Source of the DNA: a bacterium
GTDB taxonomy: Bacteria > Arandabacterota > Arandabacteria > Arandabacterales > Arandabacteraceae
Assembly (NCBI GenBank): GCA_029933125.1
Contig: JAOZOU010000006.1
Location: forward strand, 1-64,000
DNA length: 64,000 nucleotides
Direction of reading: 5' to 3'
Shown here piece by piece: positions 17,166-24,221 of this stretch (the stretch's first letter is position 1; each line of letters begins with the position of its first letter). The notes under the pieces are model-generated. The model ran no database searches and was not told the DNA's origin. It saw nothing but the letters and a program-made list of their open reading frames with translations. A program made the translations under genes and the position numbers.

Positions 17166-18381
17166 GCCAATTGTAATTGTGAGCTCTTATCCACCACGTC
17201 TCTGTGGGATAGCTACATTCACTGAAGAAGCCCGTGAGTTCATTCAGAAGGCGCATCCCGAAAGAGATGTGCTCGTGATAAGCCATTTAGACGGTAGAGG
17301 CGATGGTGTTTTCCCGATCATTGATCTTAAGAATCCTGAGTGGTGGGAAGTTGTAGCCTTGAAGATTCGCGAGCTTGATCCCTATGTCGTCCATCTCGAG
17401 CATGAGTACGGCCTTTATGAGTACAGGGACACGAGCGGCAGAGGGGACAACAATGAGGGCTTTCTAAGATTACTTGACGCTCTGAGGCAATACCCAACAG
17501 TTGCTGAGCCCCATACGGTTCATGGAAGACTCAAAGACCATGAAGCCTATTTCATGCGCGGGCTATGTCAGTTGACTGATGTTGTGCTTTTCAAGTGCCA
17601 CTACCAGCGCTGGCGCCTCGATTGGAACTTCACAAGCTATGGCTGGGAGGTGTCTCGCAATATCATGGTTGTGCCCCACGGTGCGAGACCTGATAGGCGT
17701 TGGGGACCAGAGGATGTTCGGCGGCTTAAGCAGGAGCTGGGCCTGGCACGGGCTGGGGTCGCCGATCACATCGTTGGCATGATAGGTTGGATTCAGTCTA
17801 ACAAAAGATGGGACATTCTGCTTTCGATGTGGGAGGACGTAAGGCGTGAGATCATGGAGAAGTGCGGAACCGAATGGGATTTACTTGCTGCAGGAACCGT
17901 GAGAGATGAAGCACATCTTAAGGATTACCAGGAATGGAAAAGGGAGACGCTCCACCTAGAAGATAAGGGCATTGCTCACTATTATGAATTCATCCCGAGG
18001 GGCGATCTCTACTACAAGATTATGGCTGTTTGTGACTTTGTCGTTATCCCATCAATCGATGAGACACAATCCGGTACACTTGCAAGAGTAATAGCTCTTA
18101 ACAAGCCTTTCATAACCACAGCTCCTCTTGAGGGACTGACTGCACAGACCCTCGAGAGCGAAGGTGGCCTTCTCTTTACGACGAAGCGAATGCTTAAGGA
18201 GAAAATTGTAAGACTTGCATGTGATGAGAATCTGCGGCTCAGGCTCGGTGACAATCTCAAGCGTTATCTTGAGAATGAGGTTTCGTGGGAAGTTGTTGCT
18301 AAGCAGTACAGTGAAGCCTATCGGCTTGCCAATGAGGCTAAGAGAAGTGGGAAATCCGTAGTGATCGATCCTGAATTCTGA
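17155..18381 (+). CDS. GT4 glycosyltransferase
   Basis: A 408-residue GT-B glycosyltransferase, similar at its N-terminus to the preceding enzyme (SSYPPRLCGIATFTEEA). It has HLEHEYGLYEY, AEPHTVHGRL, VVPHGARPD, MIGWIQSNKRWDILL and a C-terminal loop VIPSIDETQSGTLARVIALNKPFI with the expected acidic residue. Its ATG overlaps the upstream gene by 11 bp, so the two are probably translated together. No membrane segment is present. With the GH130 gene that follows at once, it likely handles a mannosyl donor, although the donor cannot be read from sequence. Confidence 0.82.
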   Translation: MVAKPIVIVSSYPPRLCGIATFTEEAREFIQKAHPERDVLVISHLDGRGDGVFPIIDLKNPEWWEVVALKIRELDPYVVHLEHEYGLYEYRDTSGRGDNNEGFLRLLDALRQYPTVAEPHTVHGRLKDHEAYFMRGLCQLTDVVLFKCHYQRWRLDWNFTSYGWEVSRNIMVVPHGARPDRRWGPEDVRRLKQELGLARAGVADHIVGMIGWIQSNKRWDILLSMWEDVRREIMEKCGTEWDLLAAGTVRDEAHLKDYQEWKRETLHLEDKGIAHYYEFIPRGDLYYKIMAVCDFVVIPSIDETQSGTLARVIALNKPFITTAPLEGLTAQTLESEGGLLFTTKRMLKEKIVRLACDENLRLRLGDNLKRYLENEVSWEVVAKQYSEAYRLANEAKRSGKSVVIDPEF

Positions 18382-18392
18382 GGAGGATGTGG

Positions 18393-19337
18393 ATGAAATC
18401 AAGAGCAGGCGAGAAAATCTTTAGGCGCTATGAGGGAAACCCCATAATTTCGGTTGATGATCTACCCTATTCAGCCAATTCTGTGTTTAATGCTGGTGTT
18501 GCCGAGGTCAACGGCGAGACTGTACTTCTTATGAGGGTGGAGGATCGGCGTGGAATTTCACACTTCACAATCGCAAGGAGTGAAAATGGGATTGATAACT
18601 GGCGTATTGATTCGAAACCTACGCTCCTTCCCAGTCCCGAAACTCATCCTGAGGAGCTTTATGGCATCGAGGATCCGAGAATAACTTTCATTGCGGAAGA
18701 GGGCTACTGGGCAATTGTATTTACCGCCTTTTCAAAGGGTGGGCCTCTCGTTGCCCTCGCTACGACCTACGATTTCAAAGAGTTTGAGAGACATGGTCCC
18801 GTCATGCCACCGGAGGATAAAGATGCCGCGCTTTTCCCTGAGCGTTTCGGCGGAAGATGGGCGATGCTTCATCGGCCAGTATCCACATTTCCTACAACGA
18901 CAGCTGACATATGGATATCCTTCTCACCCGATCTCAAGCACTGGGGAGACCACCGTGTGCTGCTTCCAGCAAGAAAAGGTGCATGGTGGGATGCAAACAA
19001 GGTTGGGCTCTCGCCTCCTCCCCTGAAGACCGACCTGGGCTGGCTCATCCTCTATCATGGTGTAAAGCTAACAGCCAGCGGCAGTCTCTACAGGCTTGGC
19101 CTTGCACTTCTCGATCTTAAAAATCCAGCAAGGGTCGTTGCGAGGTCAAATGAATGGATTTTTGCTCCTCAAGAATCCTACGAGCTCTATGGTGATGTTG
19201 ACAAAGTGGTTTTTCCGTGTGGTTGGATCTTGGCAGATGGCGAGTTGAGGCTCTATTATGGAGGAGCCGATCGGTGTATAGCACTGGCAACTGCCAGGCT
19301 GGATGAGGTTCTCGCGTGGCTTAAGGATCACAGTTAG
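18393..19337 (+). CDS. GH130 family beta-mannoside phosphorylase
   Basis: A 314-residue five-bladed beta-propeller enzyme of GH130. It opens with RYEGNPIISVDDLPYSANSV and has the family signature GIEDPRIT, where Asp94 is the expected proton donor. DPR-type blade repeats follow, with HRPVSTFP, WWDANKVGLSPPP and a YYGGADRCIALA terminus. GH130 enzymes phosphorolyse beta-1,4- or beta-1,2-mannosides, or hydrolyse beta-1,2-mannosides. GH130 pairs that act on beta-1,2-mannooligosaccharides are known from Thermoanaerobacter. Start: AGGAGG abuts ATG 18387 but is 6 nt from ATG 18393. It acts in the cytoplasm (no signal peptide). Confidence 0.88.
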   Translation: MKSRAGEKIFRRYEGNPIISVDDLPYSANSVFNAGVAEVNGETVLLMRVEDRRGISHFTIARSENGIDNWRIDSKPTLLPSPETHPEELYGIEDPRITFIAEEGYWAIVFTAFSKGGPLVALATTYDFKEFERHGPVMPPEDKDAALFPERFGGRWAMLHRPVSTFPTTTADIWISFSPDLKHWGDHRVLLPARKGAWWDANKVGLSPPPLKTDLGWLILYHGVKLTASGSLYRLGLALLDLKNPARVVARSNEWIFAPQESYELYGDVDKVVFPCGWILADGELRLYYGGADRCIALATARLDEVLAWLKDHS

Positions 19338-19384
19338 CCTTCGGGGGGAATCCGACACGAGAATCAGTGTGAGGGGTTGAAGAG

Positions 19385-20740
19385 ATGAGAATAGCAATGC
19401 TTTCACCTATTGCCTGGCGCACACCCCCAAGACGTTACGGTCCATGGGAGAATGTGGTTTCTCTTCTCACCGAGGGGCTCGTTGAACGAGGCTTTGATGT
19501 TACCCTCTTTGCAACTGCCGATTCGCAGACGAAGGCAAAGCTGGTTGCAGTATGTCCAAGGGGATATGAGGAGGACAAAACCATTCTTCCCAAAGTTTGG
19601 GAAGCTCTTCACATTTCAGAGCTCTTTGAGCACGGGGATGAGTTTGACCTCATTCATAACAACTTCGATTATCTTCCACTTACTTACATGGCTATGACCA
19701 CAACCCCTGTCCTTACCACCATCCATGGTTTCTCAAGTCCCAAGATCTTACCTGTATACAAGAAGTACAACGGGCGGGCGTTCTATGTGGCTATAAGCAA
19801 TGCTGATCGCAGCCCTGAGCTTGACTACATTGCGACCATATATCATGGAATAAACATAAATCAATTTACCTTTAAGCCTAAGGGTGGTGATTACCTTCTC
19901 TTTTTTGGAAGAATCCACCATGACAAGGGCACGAGGGAGGCGATTGAGATAGCCAAGCGAGTTGGAATGAAACTTATTCTTGCAGGCATAATCCAGGATG
20001 AATCCTATTTCAAAAAATATGTTGAACCTGAGATTGACAATGAGAAAGTGATTTTCATCGGCAGTGCCGATCCTGAGCAAAGAGACAGGCTGCTTGGTGG
20101 TGCATATGCTCTGCTTCACCCCATAAACTTTGATGAGCCTTTTGGACTTTCAGTTGTCGAAGCGATGGCTTGTGGCACACCCGTGATTGCTAACAGGCGC
20201 GGGAGCATGCCGGAGATTGTTGTCGATGGTGAGACGGGTTTTCTCGTTTCAGATGTTGACTCGGCAGTAGCGGCTATTGCTAAAATACCACAAATTGACA
20301 GAAGAAGGTGTCGGCGGGTTGTTGAGGAAAAATTCACAGCCGATCGGATGGTTGAAGAATACATTCAGGTCTATCAACGGATTGTTGAAATGACACAGCG
20401 CGAAGATCACAGACCGTGGGGGTTCTATGAGATTCTCTCAGATGAGCCAGATCACAAGGTGAAGCGTATAACCGTCCATCCAGGCCACCGTCTTAGCTAT
20501 CAGCGTCATCGTCGAAGATCAGAGCACTGGTATGTTCTTAAAGGCGATGCTGTTGTGACCCTCGACGACAAAGATTATTCACTCAAGCCGGGACAGGCGA
20601 TTGATCTTCCGGCTGGAAGCTGGCACAGAGTGCGTAATGCAGGGGCTGGGGATCTGGTTCTCATAGAAGTTCAGACTGGTGACTATTTTGGTGAGGACGA
20701 TATCGAACGCAGCGAAGACGACTATGGAAGGGTCAGCTAG
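19385..20740 (+). CDS. GT4 glycosyltransferase fused to a mannose-6-phosphate isomerase-type cupin
   Basis: A 451-residue two-domain enzyme. Residues 1-335 are GT4: PPRRYGPWENVVSLLTEGL, TTIHGFSS, YHGININQF, FFGRIHHDKGTREAIEIAK, and the EX7E-like segment FDEPFGLSVVEAMACGTPVIANRRGSMPE (described here in part). Residues about 337-440 are a type II cupin like the C-terminus of mannose-1-phosphate guanylyltransferase/phosphomannose isomerases: RPWGFYEIL, HPGHRLSYQ and RSEHWYVLKGDA. The fusion joins mannose-phosphate supply to sugar transfer and supports mannose as the operon's sugar. ATG 19385 is preceded by GAGGGG. The next gene starts inside its 3' end. Confidence 0.85.
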   Translation: MRIAMLSPIAWRTPPRRYGPWENVVSLLTEGLVERGFDVTLFATADSQTKAKLVAVCPRGYEEDKTILPKVWEALHISELFEHGDEFDLIHNNFDYLPLTYMAMTTTPVLTTIHGFSSPKILPVYKKYNGRAFYVAISNADRSPELDYIATIYHGININQFTFKPKGGDYLLFFGRIHHDKGTREAIEIAKRVGMKLILAGIIQDESYFKKYVEPEIDNEKVIFIGSADPEQRDRLLGGAYALLHPINFDEPFGLSVVEAMACGTPVIANRRGSMPEIVVDGETGFLVSDVDSAVAAIAKIPQIDRRRCRRVVEEKFTADRMVEEYIQVYQRIVEMTQREDHRPWGFYEILSDEPDHKVKRITVHPGHRLSYQRHRRRSEHWYVLKGDAVVTLDDKDYSLKPGQAIDLPAGSWHRVRNAGAGDLVLIEVQTGDYFGEDDIERSEDDYGRVS

Positions 20741-21659
20741 TCCTGTCAGGCGCTATCCTGGAAATCCAATCCTGACCAAAGACGATATCCCCTATCCTGT
20801 TGCAACAGTCCACAATGCAGGGGTTGTGCGTTTCGGACAGCTCTACATCATGCTCTTCCGCTCGCATCTGCGTAACGGACGCTCGATAATCGGTATTGCT
20901 GAAAGTTCTGACGGTTTTGATTTCAAGGTGCGCAAGGAGCCTTTCCTCACACCTTCGAGTGAGGAACCTTTCAAAACATATGAGGAATTCGGCGTTGAGG
21001 ATCCTCGAATAACGAAGATCGATGGTGATTTCTACATTACCTACAGTGCCTACTCGCGTTACGGTGTGCGGACTTGTCTTGCGAGAACGCGGGACTTTGA
21101 GCATGTGGAGCGCATGGCGCCCATCACTCAGGCTGATCATCGCAACGTTGTACTTTTCCCAGAGAAGTTTGATGGTTTCTACGCACGCCTCGATCGCCCC
21201 CATTCACAAATCCATCCATGGTCGATATGGATATCATATTCACCTGATCTTATTCACTGGGGCAGATCACAAGTCGTACTTATTCCTCAACGTTATCATT
21301 GGGATGAGCTCAAAGTGGGCCCAGGTGCTCCGCCCATAAGAACCGAATCAGGGTGGCTAAATATATTTCATGGTGCCTTTGAGACGATGGACGGTGCTAT
21401 TTATAGGCTTGGTGTCGCCTTGCATGATCTCAAAGATCCATCCAGAGTTCTTGGCATTGCCGATGAGTGGATACTTCAGCCTGAAGATCCGTGGGAGGTA
21501 ACAGGTTACGTTCATAACGTCGTTTTTACATGTGGAGCTGTTGCCGAGGATGATGGCACAGTCAAAATTTACTGGGGTGGAGCGGATAGTGTCATGTGCG
21601 TTGGGATAGCAGCGGTCAGCGATCTCATTAACCTCTGCCTTCAGCGGGGTCGGAGCTAA
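20724..21659 (+). CDS. Second GH130 family mannoside phosphorylase, stop codon donated by a repeat
   Basis: A 311-residue GH130 enzyme paralogous to the one at 18.4 kb: RYPGNPILTKDDIPYPVATV, GVEDPRIT with Asp93 as likely acid, DRPHSQIHPW, WDELKVGPGAPPI and IYWGGADSVMCVG. Two GH130 genes in one operon often differ in chain-length preference (established for a Thermoanaerobacter pair); which does what here is unknown. ATG 20724 overlaps the preceding gene by 17 bp. The last residues RGRS and the TAA stop lie inside the palindromic element that begins at 21646, so the native C-terminus may have been altered. Confidence 0.86.
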   Translation: MEGSASPVRRYPGNPILTKDDIPYPVATVHNAGVVRFGQLYIMLFRSHLRNGRSIIGIAESSDGFDFKVRKEPFLTPSSEEPFKTYEEFGVEDPRITKIDGDFYITYSAYSRYGVRTCLARTRDFEHVERMAPITQADHRNVVLFPEKFDGFYARLDRPHSQIHPWSIWISYSPDLIHWGRSQVVLIPQRYHWDELKVGPGAPPIRTESGWLNIFHGAFETMDGAIYRLGVALHDLKDPSRVLGIADEWILQPEDPWEVTGYVHNVVFTCGAVAEDDGTVKIYWGGADSVMCVGIAAVSDLINLCLQRGRS

Positions 21660-21765
21660 AAATCTGCAAATCTCACAGAAATGCAGCCCTTCATTTAGCT
21701 GGTAACCCTGTAACTTGTTTATCCGTAATAAGTTGCGAAGTTTGCAGATTTTTAGCTCCGACCCC
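21646..21765. repeat. 120-bp palindromic dispersed element (copy B) between convergent genes
   Basis: Perfect 25-bp inverted repeats: the left arm at 21646-21670 begins GGGGTCGGAGCTAAAAATC, and the right arm at 21741-21765 is its exact complement. Total length is almost the same as copy A, with an unrelated core. Both flanking genes end inside it: the GH130 gene (+) stops at 21657-21659 and the thioredoxin gene (-) at 21752-21754, each reading Gly-Arg-Ser-stop. The arms could form a long hairpin between the convergent transcripts. Confidence 0.93.
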
Positions 21766-21985
21766 ACTTCTGGAGAAATTCGGTGAGGTGACGGTGTGAG
21801 GGGATGTTACCGCTAGCGACTACTTTACCATTTATGAGAAGGGCTGGCGTTGGTAGCGGACCATATTTGGAGATCTCACCCAAGTCCTGAACATGCTCGA
21901 AATCAGCCCGCAGGTCTATTTCAGCAAGAACTTCAAGCACCTGCTGTACGAGGCGATCGCAACGGGGGCATCCTGGCCCAAGCAC
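21752..21985 (-). CDS. Small redox-active disulfide protein (thioredoxin_3), unusual start
   Basis: About 77-82 residues; paralogue of the protein at 2250-2495. It has GPGCPRC as active site, VQDLGEISKYG and LPTPALLINGKVVASG. The frame before GTG 21985 reads ILEIKV, which matches the normal N-terminus of the family, but the only codon at the expected start is ATA (21998-22000), overlapping the TAG stop of the gene upstream. Either ATA is used by coupling, or the protein starts at GTG and lacks its first strand. The last residues GRS and the stop are encoded by repeat copy B. Confidence 0.75.
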   Translation of the reverse strand: MLGPGCPRCDRLVQQVLEVLAEIDLRADFEHVQDLGEISKYGPLPTPALLINGKVVASGNIPSHRHLTEFLQKWGRS

Positions 21986-21993
21986 CTTGATTT

Positions 21994-22236
21994 CTAGTAT
22001 GCCTGGTTCGGGGGGACATCTTCACCCATAAAGCGTTTGAATTCTCTGAGCAGGGCACACTTATGGTCCTCGCGTCGACTCGGTGTCATATAATTCTGCT
22101 TCGATGTCAGCTCAAGTAGCTTCTGAGCTGTCTCATCGTCGCTCATGGGCTGCATCGCCTTTACTTGTTCGAGGATCTCATCCAGTCCTACGAGACCGAC
22201 TTTCACACCAGCAACGAGTATTTGCCTTACGCTCAT
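21994..22236 (-). CDS. Small conserved protein of ArsR/thioredoxin clusters
   Basis: An 80-residue soluble protein: N-terminal MSVRQILVAGVKVGLVGLDE, then a helical part with SDDETAQKLLELTSKQNYM and a C-terminal ALLREFKRFMGEDVP. As far as I recall, similar short proteins occur next to thioredoxin_3 and permease genes in anaerobes and archaea, sometimes labelled NAC-like without evidence. No catalytic motif is visible. It lies between the second ArsR gene and the thioredoxin_3 gene on the same strand. Confidence 0.65.
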   Translation of the reverse strand: MSVRQILVAGVKVGLVGLDEILEQVKAMQPMSDDETAQKLLELTSKQNYMTPSRREDHKCALLREFKRFMGEDVPPNQAY

Positions 22237-22338
22237 GGCTCACCCCAAACCCAAAGAATCCACCGACGCCATTACAAAACTTGCGCCTAGGCGTTCATCC
22301 AGTTTGAGTTCGTCATCATCGCTTTGCTTCCTAAGCGC

Positions 22339-22656
22339 TTACCTACTGGAGCGCCGCCTTTCCTTGATTACCTCCGCGCTACATTCAAGAAAACCGATTA
22401 CGCATGGAGTCACAAGGTGATAGATAACCTTGTTTCCCTGCCTTTGGTCTTCGACAATACCGCTGTTCCTTAGCACAGCAAGATGCTTTGATATCGTTGA
22501 CTGATCAACCTTTGTCAGTTCCACGAGCTCGCTCACATTGCAAGGCCCTTCGTAGAGCCTAACGATAATCTTGAGCCTGGTTTCATTTGCTATTGCTCTA
22601 AGAAGCCGAGCCTGCTGTTTGAAATCCAACACACGCTGCGCAGTCTTCTTACTCAA
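22339..22656 (-). CDS. Second ArsR/SmtB-family repressor
   Basis: A 105-residue winged-helix regulator close to the first ArsR protein: ARLLRAIANETRLKII, recognition helix QSTISKHLAVLR, and the same C-terminal pair TPCVIGFLEC (Cys85, Cys92), with an extra Cys39. It starts at TTG 22656, supported by GGAGG 7 nt upstream. It sits 42 bp downstream of the broken ACR3 pump gene on the same strand. Likely effector: arsenite or antimonite (from neighbours). It probably controls the divergent promoter region at about 23.7 kb. Confidence 0.86.
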   Translation of the reverse strand: MSKKTAQRVLDFKQQARLLRAIANETRLKIIVRLYEGPCNVSELVELTKVDQSTISKHLAVLRNSGIVEDQRQGNKVIYHLVTPCVIGFLECSAEVIKERRRSSR

Positions 22657-22698
22657 TTCTCTACCTCCGCCTTTTTCTCGCCACTGTTGGGCTCACTC

Positions 22699-23640
22699 TC
22701 AAAGCCTCTGGGGAAACCAGTGGCTTGAGCGTTTGCATATTTCAACCAGTGTAAGCACTACAGGTACTTCAATCAGCACCCCAACAACAGTCGCTAGTGC
22801 CGCTCCTGAGTTTAACCCATAGAGCGTCGTCGCAGTTGCAATAGCAACTTCAAAGTGATTACTAGCCCCGATCATTGCGCTGGGAGCAGCATCAGCATAG
22901 TTAAGTCTTATTATTTTAGCAAGTCCATAGGTCATCCAGAATATTAGCATGGTTTGGATGAAAAGCGGTATGGCAATCCACGCAATTGTTGCTGGATTTG
23001 TTGTTATCATGTCCCCCTTCAGGGAGAAAAGGAGCACCAATGTGAAGAGCAAGGCTGTTATAGATATAGGAGTGAGGATGGGTAGGAAGTACTCTTTGAA
23101 CCATGCCGTGCCCTTATGCTTAATGATCCACTTGCGCGTAAAGTAACCACATATCAGAGGCAAAGCAACATAGACCGAGACTGAAAGAAGGATGGTTTGC
23201 CATGGGATTGGCATTGCGTTTACACCGAGAAGAAAACCACCAAGAGGAGCATGGAGAAAAAGCATTGTCAGAGAATTAATCGCCGCCATCACAAGAGTAT
23301 GGGCATCATTTCCCTTGGCTAAGTAGCTCCACATGAGAACCATTGCTGTGCAGGGGGCGATTTCTAGGAGGATGCAACCAGATATGTAACTTCTCCAGAG
23401 CTCAACTTCCTGTCCGGATTTTACAACTTCGGTTCCGGGCAGAAATCTCCTGAAGAGATCCCCAGAAAGAAGGTCGAAATTGCATATATGGTGAAAGGTT
23501 TGACAGCCCAATTGGCAAAAAGCGTGAGGGCGACAGGCTTTGGTGTCTTGCCAGCCCTTACGACTTCCGAGACGATACAAAGACCGACCCAAACCGTAAA
23601 GTACTTCTCAAACAGACTGAGCCTTGTTGTCCGCTGCTTT
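22699..23640 (-). pseudogene. ACR3-type arsenite efflux permease, broken
   Basis: The downstream part is a clear ACR3 permease: [52 protein letters not shown] and [20 protein letters not shown]. The upstream part is in another frame: [17 protein letters not shown] joined directly to [20 protein letters not shown]. Two defects show. A one-base loss in the G-run at 23460-23463 shifts the frame after TFFLG. Also, roughly 50 codons expected between LCIV and SEVV (membrane helices 2-3) are missing. No start codon is evident for the N-terminal piece. The frameshift alone might be a sequencing error; the deletion is not easily explained that way. Confidence 0.78.
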
Positions 23641-23707
23641 CTAATGCTAGTCGGGGCACAGACACAAAGTGAAGCTAGAATCGTATGAACACCGCGAAAT
23701 ACGCGGG

Positions 23708-23736
23708 ATGATACACTATTGGTGGGTGTATTCTAA
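23708..23736 (-). promoter_or_regulatory. Putative promoter/operator of the minus-strand arsenic cluster
   Basis: On the minus strand, TTAGAA (23731-23736), a 17-bp spacer and TATCAT (23708-23713). A perfect inverted repeat ATACAC (23711-23716)/GTGTAT (23726-23731) lies inside the promoter, and CCGCG-AAATA-CGCGG (23692-23706) lies just downstream. These are good candidates for ArsR operators, inferred from position. Confidence 0.45.
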
Positions 23737-23743
23737 GTGAAGG

Positions 23744-23772
23744 TTGACACACCATGGACACTCTGCCAAACT
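23744..23772 (+). promoter_or_regulatory. Putative promoter of the glutaredoxin gene
   Basis: TTGACA (23744-23749), a 17-bp spacer and CAAACT (23767-23772). The -35 is perfect but the -10 is poor. It is divergent from, and adjacent to, the arsenic-cluster promoter, so both may share control. Confidence 0.35.
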
Positions 23773-23791
23773 GATATCCGCGGAGGTGCTT

Positions 23792-24022
23792 ATGAAGAAG
23801 GTTACGGTCTATACGCAGTCGGGGTGAGTGTTTTGTATCGGTGTGAAGGAGTTTCTTTCGCAGAAGGGGATCGAATTCAGGGAGATTGATATTTCGAAGG
23901 ACGAGACCGCGATCAAGCGGCTAGAGGAGCTTGGCGTGATGACCACACCCGTGACGGTGATCGATGATGAGATTGTCATTGGGCTCGACAAGCCCAAGCT
24001 CGAAAAGCTGCTGAGCGGTTAG
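23792..24022 (+). CDS. Glutaredoxin-like protein with probable selenocysteine (UxxC)
   Basis: Read through TGA at 23825-23827, the frame encodes a complete 76-residue glutaredoxin-like protein: KKVTVYTQSG, then U12-V-F-C15, then VKEFLSQKGIEFREIDIS, cis-proline MTTPVTVIDDE and a DKPKLEKLL helix. GGAGGTG precedes ATG 23792. The TGA replaces exactly the N-terminal catalytic cysteine of the CxxC motif, the classic place for selenocysteine, and both sides are family-like in one frame. A hairpin starts 14 nt after the TGA. Starting downstream of the TGA would remove the first strand and active site. The alternative is a TGT/TGC-to-TGA nonsense mutation. Neighbouring ArsR/ACR3 genes suggest a metalloid or thiol-stress setting. 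Confidence 0.75.
23842..23862 (+). promoter_or_regulatory. SECIS-like hairpin downstream of the in-frame TGA
   Basis: Bases 23842-23849 pair with 23855-23862 to give eight consecutive pairs (including two G-U pairs) and a five-base loop AGTTT containing G-U. The loop begins 23 nt after the TGA, in the range reported for bacterial selenocysteine insertion elements. Found by eye; no folding energy was computed. Confidence 0.5.
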
Positions 24023-24221
24023 CTCGACTCTTAGGTGTAAACACCGCTTGAGATGCTTATTCTGCAATTCTGGTTCCACCAGACTCGAGTCTATCCCAGC
24101 CCTAGGCAGGTTCTCTGGATGTAGCGTATACGGACTGTGGGGGCTGTGATAGGTTTGACCTCGAGCCCTGATGATATGGAATTCAATCGTATTGGAACAT
24201 CCCCCATGGGAGGGAAACAAG

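Noticed and set aside
23488-23688. Plus-strand open frame over the ACR3 region
   Set aside because: It is antisense to recognisable, though broken, ACR3 sequence.
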